Positions 8,259 to 15,843 of a stretch of 64,000 nucleotides of DNA are shown here, piece by piece; position 1 is the first letter of the stretch, and every line of letters begins with the position of its first letter. This DNA comes from Pseudodesulfovibrio sp. JC047 (GTDB lineage Bacteria; Desulfobacterota; Desulfovibrionia; Desulfovibrionales; Desulfovibrionaceae). The position numbers were made by a program, and so were the translations under genes. Where the stretch lies: positions 62,001-126,000 of the forward strand of contig NZ_WUEH01000003.1 of NCBI RefSeq assembly GCF_010468615.1, written 5' to 3'. Under the pieces are notes generated by a model. The model saw only the letters and a list, made by a program, of their open reading frames with translations, was not told the origin of the DNA and did not search any database.

Positions 8259-9353
8259 TTACGCCTTTTTGCGCATGGTAAAACCGATCAACAAACACAC
8301 GGCCAATCCGATGAAAACAGCGGCAATGCCATGAGGACCAACCCCTTTGGGGGAACTGGCCAAACCGAAATTGTGGGCAAATGCCGCGCCGACAATCATG
8401 CCGAAAACGAAAACAGCGGCATCGCCATCCCCTTCACCGGCCATGAACAACTGGCGTCCGGGACAACCGCCTGCCAGGGCAAAACACAGACCGGCCAAAA
8501 CCATGCCCATGAAATTCCACAGGGCCTGGGTATGTGCCACGGGCTGTCCCGCAAATCCCATGTTGAATTGTCCAAGGACAAGATTCACGACAAAAGCGGC
8601 GATCAACAACGCAATCAGGCCAGTCAGCAAATGAATCTGTTTGAAAAGCAACAGATCCCGAATCGCTCCCATGGTGCAGAACCGGCTCCGCTGCGCCAAA
8701 ATGCCCACCAGCAAACCAACACCCAAAGAAATCAATAATGGAGCATGGTTGGCACCGGGGCCTTTGAGACTATAAAATAGCACACCGGACTTGGCTTCAC
8801 CTGTAATCTGCGGATACACCACGGCCAAGACGAGCAACCCGAGCATAAACAACGGCATGAGCAGTCCGGCGGAGGTGTATGTTTTGTGACTCCGGCCCAA
8901 CGAATATCCCTGCTTGAAAAAGAAGGTTCCAATACCGATACCAACAAACAAGCCGAGCAATCCGATAATCGCATTCAGATCACCACCAGCCAGCCGCAAC
9001 AAGGCGCGCCACGGGCAACCGAGAAAGACCAGCGCACCGATCATGGCAAAAATGCCCAAGAAAAAACGGACCAGGGGTGCCGATCCAGCCCGAGGCCGAA
9101 AATCCTTGGCCGCAAAGGCCGCAATCATGGCACCCAACACAAAACCGATAATTTCAGGCCGCATATATTGCACGACCCCGGCCCGATGCATACCGATGGC
9201 TCCTGCGATATCCCGCTCGAAACAGGCCACACAAATACCCATGTTGCCGGGATTCCCCAAGTATTGCAGCAAAGACGCAAATACCCCAATAATCAACCCA
9301 ACGCAGATGATCCCCATCCGCGATGAAAAGAAATTCTTCACATTACCCTCCAA
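8259..9353 (-). CDS. yedE: YedE-type selenium/sulfur transport membrane protein
   Basis: 364 residues with about ten membrane helices in two YeeE/YedE halves. Strongly recognisable segments are GNPGNMGICVACFERD near the N-terminus, LGCPWRALLRLAGGDLNA in the middle, SRFCTMGAIRDLLLF, and GGCPGRQLFMAGEGD. The buried cysteines are those proposed to relay thiosulfate sulfur in YeeE proteins. The length and N-terminal ACFERD segment fit the subgroup named selenium metabolism membrane protein YedE/FdhT. First gene of the four-gene operon. The AT-rich upstream region has repeated CAATAT-type half-sites. Confidence 0.85.
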   Translation of the reverse strand: MEGNVKNFFSSRMGIICVGLIIGVFASLLQYLGNPGNMGICVACFERDIAGAIGMHRAGVVQYMRPEIIGFVLGAMIAAFAAKDFRPRAGSAPLVRFFLGIFAMIGALVFLGCPWRALLRLAGGDLNAIIGLLGLFVGIGIGTFFFKQGYSLGRSHKTYTSAGLLMPLFMLGLLVLAVVYPQITGEAKSGVLFYSLKGPGANHAPLLISLGVGLLVGILAQRSRFCTMGAIRDLLLFKQIHLLTGLIALLIAAFVVNLVLGQFNMGFAGQPVAHTQALWNFMGMVLAGLCFALAGGCPGRQLFMAGEGDGDAAVFVFGMIVGAAFAHNFGLASSPKGVGPHGIAAVFIGLAVCLLIGFTMRKKA

Positions 9354-9463
9354 ATATCAATATTTTCAATATACCCCATACACACAATCAATAACCCCGC
9401 TGAAAAATATCGGAATTATGCCACAAGAGCCAATTGATAATATTGAGCATTTTTTTTTGAAAG

Positions 9464-9478
9464 ATTGATTTTATCAAT
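9464..9478. promoter_or_regulatory. candidate operator upstream of arsenate reductase
   Basis: ATTGATTTTATCAAT is a perfect 6-3-6 dyad in the divergent region between yedE and the arsenate reductase gene. Related TTGATA and CAATATT half-sites lie within 110 bases. A small regulator such as ArsR could bind, but none is encoded nearby. Confidence 0.4.
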
Positions 9479-9598
9479 ACTAAACGAAAGATGGCACGAA
9501 AACGTCACACAATGCCTCTTGCCTGCACCCTGAAAAAGCTCATACTCTGGCCACCTGGCAAAGTGTACTGCGAATTTCACCACAAAAGGGACGCTTTC

Positions 9599-10030
9599 AT
9601 GAATATCCTTTTCCTTTGCACGGGCAATTCGTGTCGGAGCCAAATGGCCGAAGGGTGGGCACGACATCTGAAAAAAAACTCGCTGAATGCGTATTCAGCC
9701 GGGGTTGAAACCCACGGTATCAACCCCCATGCGGTCACTGTCATGGCCGAAGTCGGCATAGATATTTCCCATCACACCTCAAAGCTGGTTCAGGATCTCC
9801 CCAAGGAGATCGAATTCGACCTCGTTGTCACGGTCTGTGGGCACGCTCATGAGCATTGTCCGTATTTCCCCGGGCGCTCGAAAATCATGCATGTCGGTTT
9901 TGATGATCCGCCGACCCTCGCCAACGACCTGACTGACACGAACGAAATTCTGGATATCTACCGCCGAGTCAGGGACGAAATCGGCACATTTGTGAAATCT
10001 CTCCCCAAAGTCACTCTCTCTGATTCATAA
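9599..10030 (+). CDS. arsC: arsenate reductase, thioredoxin-coupled LMW-phosphatase type
   Basis: 143 residues beginning MNILFLCTGNSCRS. The P-loop C7-X5-R13 gives the nucleophile. Cys80 and Cys87 in TVCGHAHEHCPYF occupy the positions of the two resolving cysteines of Bacillus/Staphylococcus ArsC, which distinguishes it from plain tyrosine phosphatases. It reduces arsenate to arsenite using thioredoxin. An earlier in-frame ATG (9491) would add 36 atypical residues and is rejected. Stand-alone gene: no ars efflux pump or ArsR is adjacent. Confidence 0.88.
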   Translation: MNILFLCTGNSCRSQMAEGWARHLKKNSLNAYSAGVETHGINPHAVTVMAEVGIDISHHTSKLVQDLPKEIEFDLVVTVCGHAHEHCPYFPGRSKIMHVGFDDPPTLANDLTDTNEILDIYRRVRDEIGTFVKSLPKVTLSDS

Positions 10031-10052
10031 GATTCAAATCAAAGACCACACC

Positions 10053-10096
10053 AAAGCGTGAAAACACCTGGAGAAAGCGTTGTTTTCACGCTTTTT
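10053..10096 (+). terminator. intrinsic terminator after arsC
   Basis: AAAGCGTGAAAACA at 10053-10066 pairs with TGTTTTCACGCTTT at 10081-10094 and is followed by further T residues. Confidence 0.88.
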
Positions 10097-10154
10097 TCAT
10101 GCCCATATTCCCACTTCACTGCCATGTATCCCTTTGCAAAAAAGTCCCGATGAA

Positions 10155-10184
10155 TTGACCACATATTTATATTATGTGTATAGA
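10155..10184 (+). promoter_or_regulatory. sigma-70-like promoter for the DASS carrier
   Basis: TTGACC at 10155-10160 and TATAGA at 10179-10184 are separated by 18 bases. The spacer contains the dyad CACATA/TATGTG (10160-10178), a possible operator. The start codon lies about 57 bases downstream. Confidence 0.5.
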
Positions 10185-10241
10185 CCATACTAAGCTTTGG
10201 AAGAATCACTCACCTTTTACCGCTGAACCAAAGGGATTCCC

Positions 10242-11645
10242 ATGCATCGAATCGTCCAGTTCTCCCCGGTTATCGTCACAATTCTCATGGCTCTTCTTCC
10301 AATCCCCGAAGGGCTTTCACCCGAAGCGTGGTATTATCTCTCCATCTTTGTCGGGGTCGTGGTCGGCCTGATCGTCGAACCCGTTCCCGCGGCCTTGGTT
10401 GGACTGGCTGGAGTGACTGTTGTCGCCCTTCTCGGTCTGGTCGATCCAAGCCCGACAGCCAGTCGAGCCTGGGCCTTGTCCGGTTTTTCGAACAGCGTCA
10501 TCTGGCTCATATTCGCCGCATTCATGTTCGCACTGGGGTATCAAAAGACCGGCCTTGGCAAACGAATCAGTCTCATCCTCATCAAATATCTCGGAAAAAA
10601 CACGTTGGGCTTGGGCTACGCCATTGCCTGTGCCGATGGAATTCTCTCACCCTTCATGCCATCCAACACCGCCCGAAGTGCCGGGACCATTTATCCGGTC
10701 GTCAGCAACATTCCACCCATGTTCAACTCCACCCCGGACCATGACCCACGCAAAATTGGTGCGTATCTCAAATGGGTCGGCATTGCCTCGACCTGTGTGA
10801 CCAGCTCCATGTTTCTGACCGCGCTGGCACCGAATCTGCTCGCCGTGGACATCATTCACAAAGCCACCGGGCTGCACATCAGTTGGGGAGAATGGGCCTC
10901 TGTCATGCTTCCTGCCATGATCCCGCTCTTTCTGCTCACCCCATGGCTTGCCTATATTATCTATCCGCCCACCCAAAAGAAATCACCCGAAGCCCCTCAC
11001 TGGGCCGCATCCGAACTCACACGCATGGGACCAATCACTCGCAAGGAACTCATGATGCTCGGATATGCACTCCTGGCCCTGACTCTTTGGATTTTCGGGA
11101 AAAGAGTCGGCGTGGATTCGACCATGGCCGCCATCCTCGTCCTTACGCTCATGGTCCTGACCCGTATCATTTCCTGGGAAGACGTCATCACCAACAAAAG
11201 TGCCTGGAATGTTCTGGTCTGGTTTGCCACGCTGGTCGCCATGGCCTCCGGTCTCGACAAAACCGGCATCCTGCAATGGCTCGGTGCCCTTGTAGCCACC
11301 GATCTCCAAGGACTTCCCCCGGCAACAGTCGCCCTGATGCTGGTCATCCTCTTTTTCGTCCTGCACTATTTCTTTGCCAGCACCACGGCCCATACCACGG
11401 CCCTGCTTCCATTGGTTCTCGCCATTGCCGCACCGCTCATGCCAGCACTCATGTTGCAAAAACTCGCCCTCATGCTCGCGGCCTCACTCGGCCTCATGGG
11501 CATCATCACCCCCTATGCCACAGGTCCCGCGCCCATCTGGTACGGGTCCGGCTTTATCAGTCAGGCCAGGTGGTGGGGACTCGGCGCGATTTTCGGCGCC
11601 ATCTACTTGGGAACTATGGCTGTTCTCACCAGCATTTACATCTAA
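10242..11645 (+). CDS. DASS-family (SLC13) sodium:dicarboxylate/anion symporter
   Basis: 467 residues with about 12 hydrophobic segments. The two symmetry-related substrate/sodium loops of the family are present: PFMPSNTARSAGTIYP near residues 132-147 and FFASTTAHTTALLP near 375-390, and GPAPIWYGSGF lies toward the end. The family moves succinate, citrate, sulfate or related anions inward with sodium. Monocistronic by its flanking terminators. The C4-dicarboxylate versus sulfate choice cannot be made from these motifs; the closest look is to CitT/dicarboxylate members. Confidence 0.87.
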   Translation: MHRIVQFSPVIVTILMALLPIPEGLSPEAWYYLSIFVGVVVGLIVEPVPAALVGLAGVTVVALLGLVDPSPTASRAWALSGFSNSVIWLIFAAFMFALGYQKTGLGKRISLILIKYLGKNTLGLGYAIACADGILSPFMPSNTARSAGTIYPVVSNIPPMFNSTPDHDPRKIGAYLKWVGIASTCVTSSMFLTALAPNLLAVDIIHKATGLHISWGEWASVMLPAMIPLFLLTPWLAYIIYPPTQKKSPEAPHWAASELTRMGPITRKELMMLGYALLALTLWIFGKRVGVDSTMAAILVLTLMVLTRIISWEDVITNKSAWNVLVWFATLVAMASGLDKTGILQWLGALVATDLQGLPPATVALMLVILFFVLHYFFASTTAHTTALLPLVLAIAAPLMPALMLQKLALMLAASLGLMGIITPYATGPAPIWYGSGFISQARWWGLGAIFGAIYLGTMAVLTSIYI

Positions 11646-12081
11646 ACATCCCCCCAAAGACCATTCACAGCCCCGGGCGTATATGTCCGGGGCTGTACAA
11701 TGTTCACGCTATTGTTGACTCTCTCGCCATTTCACGAGAGAAAGAGCCTTTTGGATGCAACGAACACAAGATTCGGACCATGGAGACCGTCTTTTCAACG
11801 TTCTTCACCGGAGAAGTGACCTCACGGGCCAAACAGCTATCCGTTTGCAATCACTGACACGCATGACGAATTTCCTCTTTTCATGATGTGATCGGTCTTT
11901 GCATTTCGACCATGTCTTTTTCACTGTGAGAAAATGACCACCTGATCGTTCTGCACACACAACTTCTTTGGTTGCCATGACACGTTCCCCTTCAGAACCG
12001 GAGGCACGGACTCATTTTGACCAAACCAACACACGGACTCCCGATGACATCTTGTCCCGGGACAACAGCAAGGATACATCC
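11646..12081. other. non-coding gap with two hairpins
   Basis: 436 bases without a credible gene. ACAGCCCCGG at 11667-11676 pairs with 11687-11696 (probable terminator of the DASS gene, weak T-run). CTCTCG/CGAGAG at 11721-11740 form a second small dyad. The rest, leading to the NhaC gene, shows nothing I can name. Confidence 0.5.
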
Positions 12082-13404
12082 ATGAACCAACACATCCCAC
12101 CTCGCGGGAGCGCATTGCTTCCACTCCTCTTCTTTCTCGTCCTGTTTATCGGCACCGGGGCTTACCTCTCTGCACAAGGTGTCAGCATGGCCTTCTATCA
12201 GCTCTCGGCTGCCGTAGCGATTCTCCCGGCTATCGCCATTGCCCTGGCCATGGGCAAAGACAAACTTGACAGCAAAATAAACATTTTCCTCAAAGGTGTC
12301 GGTGACATCAACATCGTCACCATGTGCATCATCTATCTGCTCGCTGGCGGATTCGCCTCTGTGGCCAAGGCCATTGGCGGCGTCGATGCCACGGTCAATC
12401 TCGGTCTGACTTTCATCCCCCCCGAGCTTGTCTTACCCGGGCTTTTCACCATCGCCGCATTCGTTGCCACCGCCATGGGAACATCCATGGGAACCATCGC
12501 TGCCATCGCGCCCATCGCCGCCGGTGTCGCCCAGCAAACAGATATTTCCAGCGCGGTTCTCATGGGGACCATCGTCGGTGGTGCCATGTTCGGTGACAAC
12601 CTTTCCATGATCTCGGACACGACCATCGCCGCCACCCGCACCCAGGGATGTGCCATGAGCGACAAGTTCAAGATGAACATTCGCATCGTCCTGCCCGCTG
12701 CCATCGTCACCCTCATTCTGCTCGGTCTGTTCGGTTCATCCGGCGGGGTCACCCACGTTTCCGACTGGCAGTTCATTCGCGTCGTTCCCTATCTGGTCAT
12801 TCTCGGACTCGCCGTGGCCGGGGTGAATGTTTTTGTCGTCCTCGCATCCGGCATCGTTCTGGCCGGAGCTGTCGGACTCTTCATCATGCCCGACTATTCC
12901 CTGCTCACCTTTTCCAAAGACATCTTCAGCGGTTTCACCGGAATGCACGAGATTCTCGTTCTCTCCATGCTTGTTGGTGGACTCGGCGAATTGATCCGCT
13001 ACAACGGCGGGCTGCAATGGTTGCTCGAAAAAATCAACGCCCTTGCCGTCAAAGCCGGACGCGGCAACAAACGTCGGTCCGGAGAATTCGGCATCGCCGC
13101 CCTCGTCTCCCTGGCTGATGCCTGCACCGCCAACAACACCGTTGCCATCATCCTCACCGGCCGACTCGCCAAGGAAATCGCCAATGATACCGGCGTCGAT
13201 CCCCGTCGAAGTGCCAGTTTGCTCGATATCTTCTCCTGCATCGTCCAGGGTATAACCCCCTATGCAGCACAAGTGCTTCTCGCCGGGTCCATCGCAGGGA
13301 TCTCCCCCGTCGCCGTCGTCACCAGCAACTGGTACTGCTTCGTCCTCGCCGCTATCTCCATCGTCGCCATCTTCACCGGCTGGCCTCAGTTGAAAAAGAA
13401 ATAA
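12082..13404 (+). CDS. NhaC-family Na+/H+ antiporter
   Basis: 440 residues and about 11 membrane segments. GDNLSMISDTTIAATRTQG (near residue 175-195) is the diagnostic NhaC motif, and GIAALVSLADACTANNTVAI is its counterpart in the second half. The start MNQHIPPRGS at 12082 has AAGGA upstream; the longer reading adds polar residues before the first helix. NhaC proteins exchange sodium for protons or malate for lactate. The gene ends 3 bases before the tandem repeat array. Confidence 0.85.
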   Translation: MNQHIPPRGSALLPLLFFLVLFIGTGAYLSAQGVSMAFYQLSAAVAILPAIAIALAMGKDKLDSKINIFLKGVGDINIVTMCIIYLLAGGFASVAKAIGGVDATVNLGLTFIPPELVLPGLFTIAAFVATAMGTSMGTIAAIAPIAAGVAQQTDISSAVLMGTIVGGAMFGDNLSMISDTTIAATRTQGCAMSDKFKMNIRIVLPAAIVTLILLGLFGSSGGVTHVSDWQFIRVVPYLVILGLAVAGVNVFVVLASGIVLAGAVGLFIMPDYSLLTFSKDIFSGFTGMHEILVLSMLVGGLGELIRYNGGLQWLLEKINALAVKAGRGNKRRSGEFGIAALVSLADACTANNTVAIILTGRLAKEIANDTGVDPRRSASLLDIFSCIVQGITPYAAQVLLAGSIAGISPVAVVTSNWYCFVLAAISIVAIFTGWPQLKKK

Positions 13405-13407
13405 AGC

Positions 13408-14003
13408 ATGTCTTCGACGACCAGAGAGGAACCTCTTGGAAGAGGTTCCCCTCTGGACTTCCCTCCAGAACTTTTTGCCGCGCCTTCGGCGAGATCCCAC
13501 GACATTCGTTGAGTGAGATTGAAAAGAATGTCTTCGACGACCAGAGAGGAACCTCTTGGAAGAGGTTCCCCTCTGGACTCCCTTCCAGAACTTTTTATCG
13601 CGCCTTCGGCGAGGTCCCACGACATCCGTTGAGTGAGATTGAAAAGAATGTCTTCGACGACCAGAGAGGAACCTCTTGGAAGAGGTTCCCCTCTGGACTC
13701 CCTTCCAGAACTTTTTATCGCGCCTTCGGCGAGGTCCCACGACATCCGTTGAGTGAGATTGAAAAGAATGTCTTCGACGACCAGAGAGGAACCTCTTGGA
13801 AGAGGTTCCCCTCTGGACTTCCCTCCAGAACTTTTTGCCGCGCCTTCGGCGAGATCCCACGACATTCGTTGAGTGAGATTGAAAAGAATGTCTTCGACGA
13901 CCAGAGGGGAACCTCTTGAAAGAGGTTCCCCTCTGGACTCCCTTCCAGAACTTTTTATCGCGCCTGCGGCGAGGTCCCACGACATTCGTTGAGTGAGATT
14001 GAA
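13408..14003. repeat. five tandem 120-bp repeats with a 17-bp hairpin in each
   Basis: Units begin at 13408, 13528, 13648, 13768 and 13888; the spacing is exactly 120. Units 1 and 4 appear identical, as do 2 and 3, while 5 differs (order A-B-B-A-B'). Each opens with ATGTCTTCGACG, then a hairpin (first copy 13421-13456: CCAGAGAGGAACCTCTT/AAGAGGTTCCCCTCTGG). A block CAGAACTTTTT-x-CGCGCC-CGGCGAG and GACATYCGTTGAGTGAGATT follow. In unit 5 the hairpin mismatch is repaired. The period is divisible by three, so long open frames appear on both strands; these are artefacts. It lies between convergent genes. Confidence 0.95.
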
Positions 14004-14083
14004 GAAACAAGAGGGATAAAAAAGACGATGGGGAAAAGGAAGAGAGCCTTGCACAAAGTATTTCTTTTAAGGTTGTTTCAAAA

Positions 14084-14266
14084 AAGTCTGTAAAAAATAC
14101 ATTTTTTTTACAACGCTCTCCCAAGAGCCGCACGAACAAATGCCGCCGACAGCCCTCGCGAAGCGACCCAAAAAGTTTAGGAGAGTCCAGAGAACCTTTT
14201 TCAAAAGGTTCTCTGGCAGGTCCAGGACAGCGTCCTGGTCCCGCTGAAGGCGACCCCCGGTAGGGC
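14084..14266 (+). repeat. dispersed intergenic element, copy 1
   Basis: This ~183-base element is homologous to 51790-51971. Shared parts in order: TCTGTAAAAAAT-ATTTTTTACAACG, CTCCCAA-CCGCACGAAC, GCCGACAGC, GCGAAGCGA, GGAGTCCAGAG plus a hairpin of variable sequence, then GGCAGGTCCAGGACAGCG and TCCTGGTCCCGCTGAA. The variable hairpin pairs CCAGAGAACC with GGTTCTCTGG here. CCAGGAC/GTCCTGG makes a second hairpin. Confidence 0.9.
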
Positions 14267-14269
14267 ACC

Positions 14270-14309
14270 AAAAAAGGCTGTCATGCGCGTGCATGTCAGC
14301 CTTTTTTTG
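14270..14309. terminator. terminator of the SulP signalling operon
   Basis: AAAAAAGGCTG-CATGC and GCATG-CAGCCTTTTTTT form a stem with one T/T mismatch and A/T-rich ends on both sides, so it can act in both directions between the repeat element and the convergent response-regulator gene. Confidence 0.8.
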
Positions 14310-14365
14310 GGGATCGATAATATCGAATTACAGTCAGGACTGAGGGGTTTCAGCCGAAACGTTTT

Positions 14366-14794
14366 TTACCATCCGCGAGTTTGAAGGATATCGTGAACCT
14401 TGTCAGCGGTTTTCTTTTCCACGATAACCATCTTCTTGGCTTGGGCCTTGCGGATTTTTTCAGTGAGTGATTCGATGTCAGCGGGCTTTTCCATGAAATC
14501 CATGGCACCGAGCTTCATGGCCTGAATACCGGCTTCAAGAGTGGCCTGGCCAGTGAGCAAAATCACTTGCATTTCCGGGTGGCTTTTCTTGATAACTTTC
14601 AGCATATCAATGCCATTCATATCGGGCATTTGCAGATCAAGAACAATCGCATCGTATTCGTTGGAATCCAAAGCGGTCACGGCATTTCCGGCTGTTTCGG
14701 CGGTGGACACATCCATGCCACGCAGCTTCATCCGTTCGGACAATGTTTCCAAAAACTCAACTTCGTCATCGATAAGCAATACTTTTTCAGCCAT
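14366..14794 (-). CDS. single-domain response regulator
   Basis: 142 residues, essentially one REC domain. The acidic pair is Asp9/Asp10, the phosphorylation site Asp53 (VLDLQMPDMNG), with Thr81 and Lys103 completing the active site. About 25 residues of basic C-terminal tail follow, with no DNA-binding domain. It is the last gene of the SulP operon, 29 bases after a kinase-like gene. Likely a phosphate carrier in the phosphorelay encoded upstream, or a protein that acts by binding a partner. Confidence 0.88.
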   Translation of the reverse strand: MAEKVLLIDDEVEFLETLSERMKLRGMDVSTAETAGNAVTALDSNEYDAIVLDLQMPDMNGIDMLKVIKKSHPEMQVILLTGQATLEAGIQAMKLGAMDFMEKPADIESLTEKIRKAQAKKMVIVEKKTADKVHDILQTRGW

Positions 14795-14823
14795 TGTATT
14801 TCTCCTGAGAGGTATGAATGGTG

Positions 14824-15477
14824 TTAGTCGGTTGCGTCCTGAGCTGGAAGGAACAGCTCGGTAGTTCGCAGATTTTCATCGACCGTCACGGTGACGTTCA
14901 TGGTCTGAAGCGTCGATGAAAACACATGGTCATTCTTCAGCGGTGCATCCTTTCCGGGGACGGAAAGGGAGAACGATGCTCCACCATTTACGGGTTTCAC
15001 ACTCAAAACCAGGGTATCGTCAGCGTCCATGGAGTCGATTGCCGCGAGAATCGAGGAATGCAGCAACTGCATCAGATCAAAAGGGTTGGCCAACTGGGAA
15101 ACTGGTTCACAGTCTCCGAGTATCAGCCTGATCTGTCGCATATCGGCAAGGCGGGCAGCCAGTGCTCTGGTCAAATCGAGAATCTCCACGAAATTCACTT
15201 CGCGGACAGTCTCATCCGTTGAATGCGCAAAGGCGTTCATGTTCTTGATAATTGTATCGCCGCGTCGGATCTGGCCCTGAATGGAGTTGGCGACCCCTTT
15301 CAACCGATCCGGCTGAAGTGGAATGCCGCGTTCTGCCATCACCGTCAAGTCCTCGATCAATCCGGCCGCTTCGTTGATAACGGCAAAAACGTTCTTGATT
15401 TCGTGCGAAACCGACGCACTGACGCGGCCGAAAAATTGCAGTCCTTCGCGGGTATCGAGAGTCTGTGTCATGCTCAA
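14824..15477 (-). CDS. histidine-kinase-like protein with degenerate ATPase domain
   Basis: 217 residues. A dimerisation/phosphoacceptor helix with SVSHEIKN (His25) is clear and resembles the His box of the intact kinase in the same operon. The following domain is short and lacks the N-box asparagine (LLHSSILAAIDS stands where NLxxNAxxA is expected) and the glycine-rich G boxes. It may therefore be a histidine phosphotransfer protein or phosphatase rather than an active kinase. No membrane segment. It sits between two stand-alone REC genes. Confidence 0.7.
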   Translation of the reverse strand: MSMTQTLDTREGLQFFGRVSASVSHEIKNVFAVINEAAGLIEDLTVMAERGIPLQPDRLKGVANSIQGQIRRGDTIIKNMNAFAHSTDETVREVNFVEILDLTRALAARLADMRQIRLILGDCEPVSQLANPFDLMQLLHSSILAAIDSMDADDTLVLSVKPVNGGASFSLSVPGKDAPLKNDHVFSSTLQTMNVTVTVDENLRTTELFLPAQDATD

Positions 15478-15488
15478 ATCTCCTTGTC

Positions 15489-15839
15489 TCAGCCTTGCGC
15501 TTCCTGAATTTTCGCCACCAGATCTTCAATCTGAATCGGCTTGATCAAATAGCTGCATCCAGCGGCGCATCCGGCCTTGAAATCAGTTTCGGAACCGTGT
15601 CCCGAAAGAAAAACATACTTCATGGTGGGATGATCTTTGGCGAGCAGCTCCATCAAATCAAGACCGCTCATTTTCGGCATTTTCATATCGAGAACAGCCA
15701 CGGCGTATTCGGTAGAGGCGGCCATTTTCAAGGCTTCCTCCCCGTTATCGGTCCAATCCGCGTCTATATCGCGAAACCCGAGTCGTTCTGCCATGGCGGA
15801 AACAAGTTCCACCTCATCGTCAACCAACAATACTTTCAT
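15489..15839 (-). CDS. single-domain response regulator
   Basis: 116 residues: a bare REC domain with Asp7/Asp8, phosphorylatable Asp51 (VLDMKMPKMSG), Ser79 and Lys100. Ser replaces the usual Thr at the switch position, which is tolerated. It starts 4 bases after the sensor kinase stop codon, so both are cotranscribed and are a natural kinase/receiver pair. With no output domain it must act through protein contact or pass phosphate on. Confidence 0.88.
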   Translation of the reverse strand: MKVLLVDDEVELVSAMAERLGFRDIDADWTDNGEEALKMAASTEYAVAVLDMKMPKMSGLDLMELLAKDHPTMKYVFLSGHGSETDFKAGCAAGCSYLIKPIQIEDLVAKIQEAQG

Positions 15840-15843
15840 GGAT

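Noticed and set aside
9491-9598. N-terminal extension of the arsenate reductase
   Set aside because: The extra 36 residues do not belong to the family and the ATG at 9599 starts exactly at the conserved MNILFLCTGN.
13408-14003. CRISPR array
   Set aside because: Repeats are 120 bp, directly contiguous, with no unique spacers and no cas genes.
12736-14271. 511-codon minus-strand open frame with 40-residue repeats (SHSTDVVGPRRRRDKK type), and plus-strand repeats at 13509-13919
   Set aside because: Frames arise because the non-coding repeat period (120) is divisible by three; they have no start signals and run backwards through the NhaC gene.
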